Positions 62,712 through 64,000 of a DNA stretch of 64,000 nucleotides are shown here, in pieces. The DNA comes from Halovibrio variabilis (GTDB taxonomy: Bacteria; Pseudomonadota; Gammaproteobacteria; Pseudomonadales; Halomonadaceae): NCBI RefSeq assembly GCF_007991175.1, contig NZ_BJXV01000002.1, positions 1-64,000 of the forward strand, written 5' to 3'. Positions within the stretch are counted from its first letter, which is position 1. The number at the start of each line of letters is the position of its first letter. Under the pieces are notes generated by a model that was not told where the DNA came from, did no database searches, and saw only the letters and a list, made by a program, of their open reading frames with translations. Made by a program: the position numbers and the translations under genes.

Positions 62712-63804
62712 GGCCGGTCTCCACCAGATACTCATCGATATACAGCGCAACCTTGTCAGGGTTGAAGTGCGCAAACGCCGTTTCACCCACCGGCGGATGG
62801 CCTTCGAGCAGGCGTGCTTTGAAGGTTTGTCCGTTGAGTTTGAAGGTCAACAGCGAGTAGGTGCCCAGGTCCTGCACGCTAACCACTTGAATCGGCACGC
62901 TATCGGTCGTCTGGCTTGAGGAAATAGCCATAAACTCGGGGCGAATGCCCAGCTTAATGTTGTTAGAGCTGGCGCTGGCGACTGCGCGCTTAATTGGCTC
63001 GCTAACCGGCAGTGGCTGCGCGCCGAACATCACCTGGTCATCTTGATAGTCGACGGCCATAAAGTTCATGCCGGGGCTGCCAATAAAGTAACCCACGAAG
63101 GTATGCGCCGGGCGCTCGAATAACTCCCTCGGCGTACCGAATTGCACCACCTGGCCGTCGTACATCACGGCAATCTTATCCGCAAAGGTAGAGGCTTCCA
63201 GCTGATCATGGGTGACGTAAATCATGGTGATGTTGAAGCGCTCGTGAATTTCCTTGAGCTTGCGGCGAAGTTTCCATTTGAGCTGCGGGTCGATCACGGT
63301 CAGCGGTTCGTCAAACAGGATTGCGGTGACGTCATCGCGTACTAAGCCCCGCCCCATGGACACCTTTTGCTTCTCGTCGGCGGTTAAATTTTTGGCTTTG
63401 CGATCTAACAGCGGTGTGAGGTCTAGAATATCGGCAACTTCGAGTACCTTGGGTTTAACCCGATACTCAGGCGTATTCATATTGCGCAGGGGAAAGGCGA
63501 GATTGTCGAACACCGTCATGGTGTCGTAGATCACCGGGAACTGAAATACCTGGGCGATATTGCGCTCTTCGGGCGGCAGCTCATTGACCCGCTGGCCATC
63601 AAACAGCACATCGCCGTCCGAGGGCTCGAGCAGGCCGGAAATAATATTCAACAGGGTGGATTTGCCGCAGCCTGAGGGGCCTAGCAGTGCATAGGCGCCG
63701 CCCTGGTGCCACACGTGATCCATTTGGCGAATGGCATAATCCGCCGCACTTTGGGGCGTTTTTTCGTAGCTGTGCGCCAGGCCTTTTAAGGTGATCTCAG
63801 CCAT
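62704..63804 (-). CDS. glpT: Glycerol ABC transporter ATPase GlpT
   Basis: 366 residues: nucleotide-binding domain (about 1-240) plus a C-terminal TOBE/MalK-like regulatory domain. Walker A is GPSGCGKST, the Q-loop is in VFQFPVIYD, Walker B is AILFDEPL and the switch His is in VTHDQLEA. The signature position reads LTADEKQKVSMGRGLV instead of LSGGQ, so one composite ATP site may be weak, which fits a heterodimer with GlpS. The ATG at 63804 overlaps the glpS stop by eight bases. Not the E. coli GlpT antiporter. Confidence 0.87.
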   Translation of the reverse strand: MAEITLKGLAHSYEKTPQSAADYAIRQMDHVWHQGGAYALLGPSGCGKSTLLNIISGLLEPSDGDVLFDGQRVNELPPEERNIAQVFQFPVIYDTMTVFDNLAFPLRNMNTPEYRVKPKVLEVADILDLTPLLDRKAKNLTADEKQKVSMGRGLVRDDVTAILFDEPLTVIDPQLKWKLRRKLKEIHERFNITMIYVTHDQLEASTFADKIAVMYDGQVVQFGTPRELFERPAHTFVGYFIGSPGMNFMAVDYQDDQVMFGAQPLPVSEPIKRAVASASSNNIKLGIRPEFMAISSSQTTDSVPIQVVSVQDLGTYSLLTFKLNGQTFKARLLEGHPPVGETAFAHFNPDKVALYIDEYLVETGHE

Positions 63805-64000
63805 GGGCAGTGCCTCCCTGACGGGCCGGAATATGGACGGTGTGGCCCTGTTTGTCGAAGGCATAAAGTTGGTGGGTGGGGAAGTAGACTTTCAGCGGCT
63901 CATCGACGCTAAATTGGTGGATACCGACCAGGTGGAGCACTAACGGGAAACGTTCATGATGCACATGTAAAAAGGTTTCAGAGCCGCTGATTTCCGCCAC
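63797..64000 (-). CDS. glpS: Glycerol ABC transporter ATPase GlpS, C-terminal end (cut by window edge)
   Basis: The last 67 residues of a protein entering from the right edge. VAEISGSETFLHVHHERFPLVLHLVGIH is a TOBE domain as in MalK-like ATPases. The stop overlaps the glpT start by eight bases. The order S-T-P-Q-U-V matches the rhizobial glycerol ABC operon, so this is the partner ATPase; the nucleotide-binding domain is outside the window. Confidence 0.75.
   Translation of the reverse strand: MAEISGSETFLHVHHERFPLVLHLVGIHQFSVDEPLKVYFPTHQLYAFDKQGHTVHIPARQGGTAHG

Overview
The window looks like a chromosomal segment of a halophilic gammaproteobacterium close to Halomonas. This is inferred from the protein families and their order (BCCT osmolyte carrier, aarF-like kinase/SEC-C/AmpG/SlyD block, proS with a lytic transglycosylase, Glp ABC system) and from the moderate G+C; no rRNA or tRNA was found. 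It mixes stable housekeeping blocks with an accessory-rich left third.

Left part (1-9900): divergently organised regulator/enzyme pairs. These are AraC-type/SDR, RidA/LysR, SDR/HxlR, DeoR/NudK-like Nudix and PadR/DUF2306, several with visible palindromic operators between the partners. A GNAT acetyltransferase, a LysE/RhtB exporter and an O-methyltransferase follow. Between 7700 and 8475 lie remnants: a helicase fragment, a Nudix gene with a stop in its Nudix box, and the start of a Phd-type antitoxin with its operator still present. The ridA-like gene at 1471-1879 is split by a one-base frameshift.

10011-19594 is a complete oxidative (Weimberg) D-xylose locus. xylA-xylX and a ROK repressor are on the minus strand; xylB, a sugar/H+ symporter, xylD and xylC are on the plus strand. 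Together they convert xylose to 2-oxoglutarate. ACTTAGTA-type repeats between the two arms are candidate repressor operators. An IS701-like transposase relic separates this locus from a BCCT transporter. Then come a DUF2784 protein, a SixA-CHAD fusion, a GGDEF protein, an MgtC-like protein and a porin.

28030-31507 is an operon of a FabI-like reductase, a MaoC-phosphotransacetylase fusion and acetate kinase. A DUF503 protein, nicotinate phosphoribosyltransferase (preceded by a stub of nicotinamidase) and topoisomerase III follow. 35730-41545 holds an ABC1 kinase, a GNAT protein, a SEC-C protein, AmpG and a SlyD-like isomerase.

41587-46512 is the most unusual region. A perfect FNR/ANR box plus a second box placed for a class II promoter precede a 40-residue membrane peptide. 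Convergent to it is a compact four-gene operon: a cupredoxin-like periplasmic protein with a Cys-rich repeated leader, a membrane EAL phosphodiesterase with a degenerate GGDEF, a DUF3034 outer-membrane-like protein and a lipid-anchored truncated haemoglobin. This looks like an uncharacterised envelope copper/oxygen (or NO)-linked c-di-GMP module.

The right end (49260-64000) is centred on glycerol and glycerol-3-phosphate use: a glycerophosphodiesterase, GlpR, GlpK, GlpD and the ABC importer glpS-T-P-Q-U-V. A quinone oxidoreductase and an SLC13/RCK permease lie between. Short tandem duplications (12-24 bp units) recur across the window, in genes and between them.
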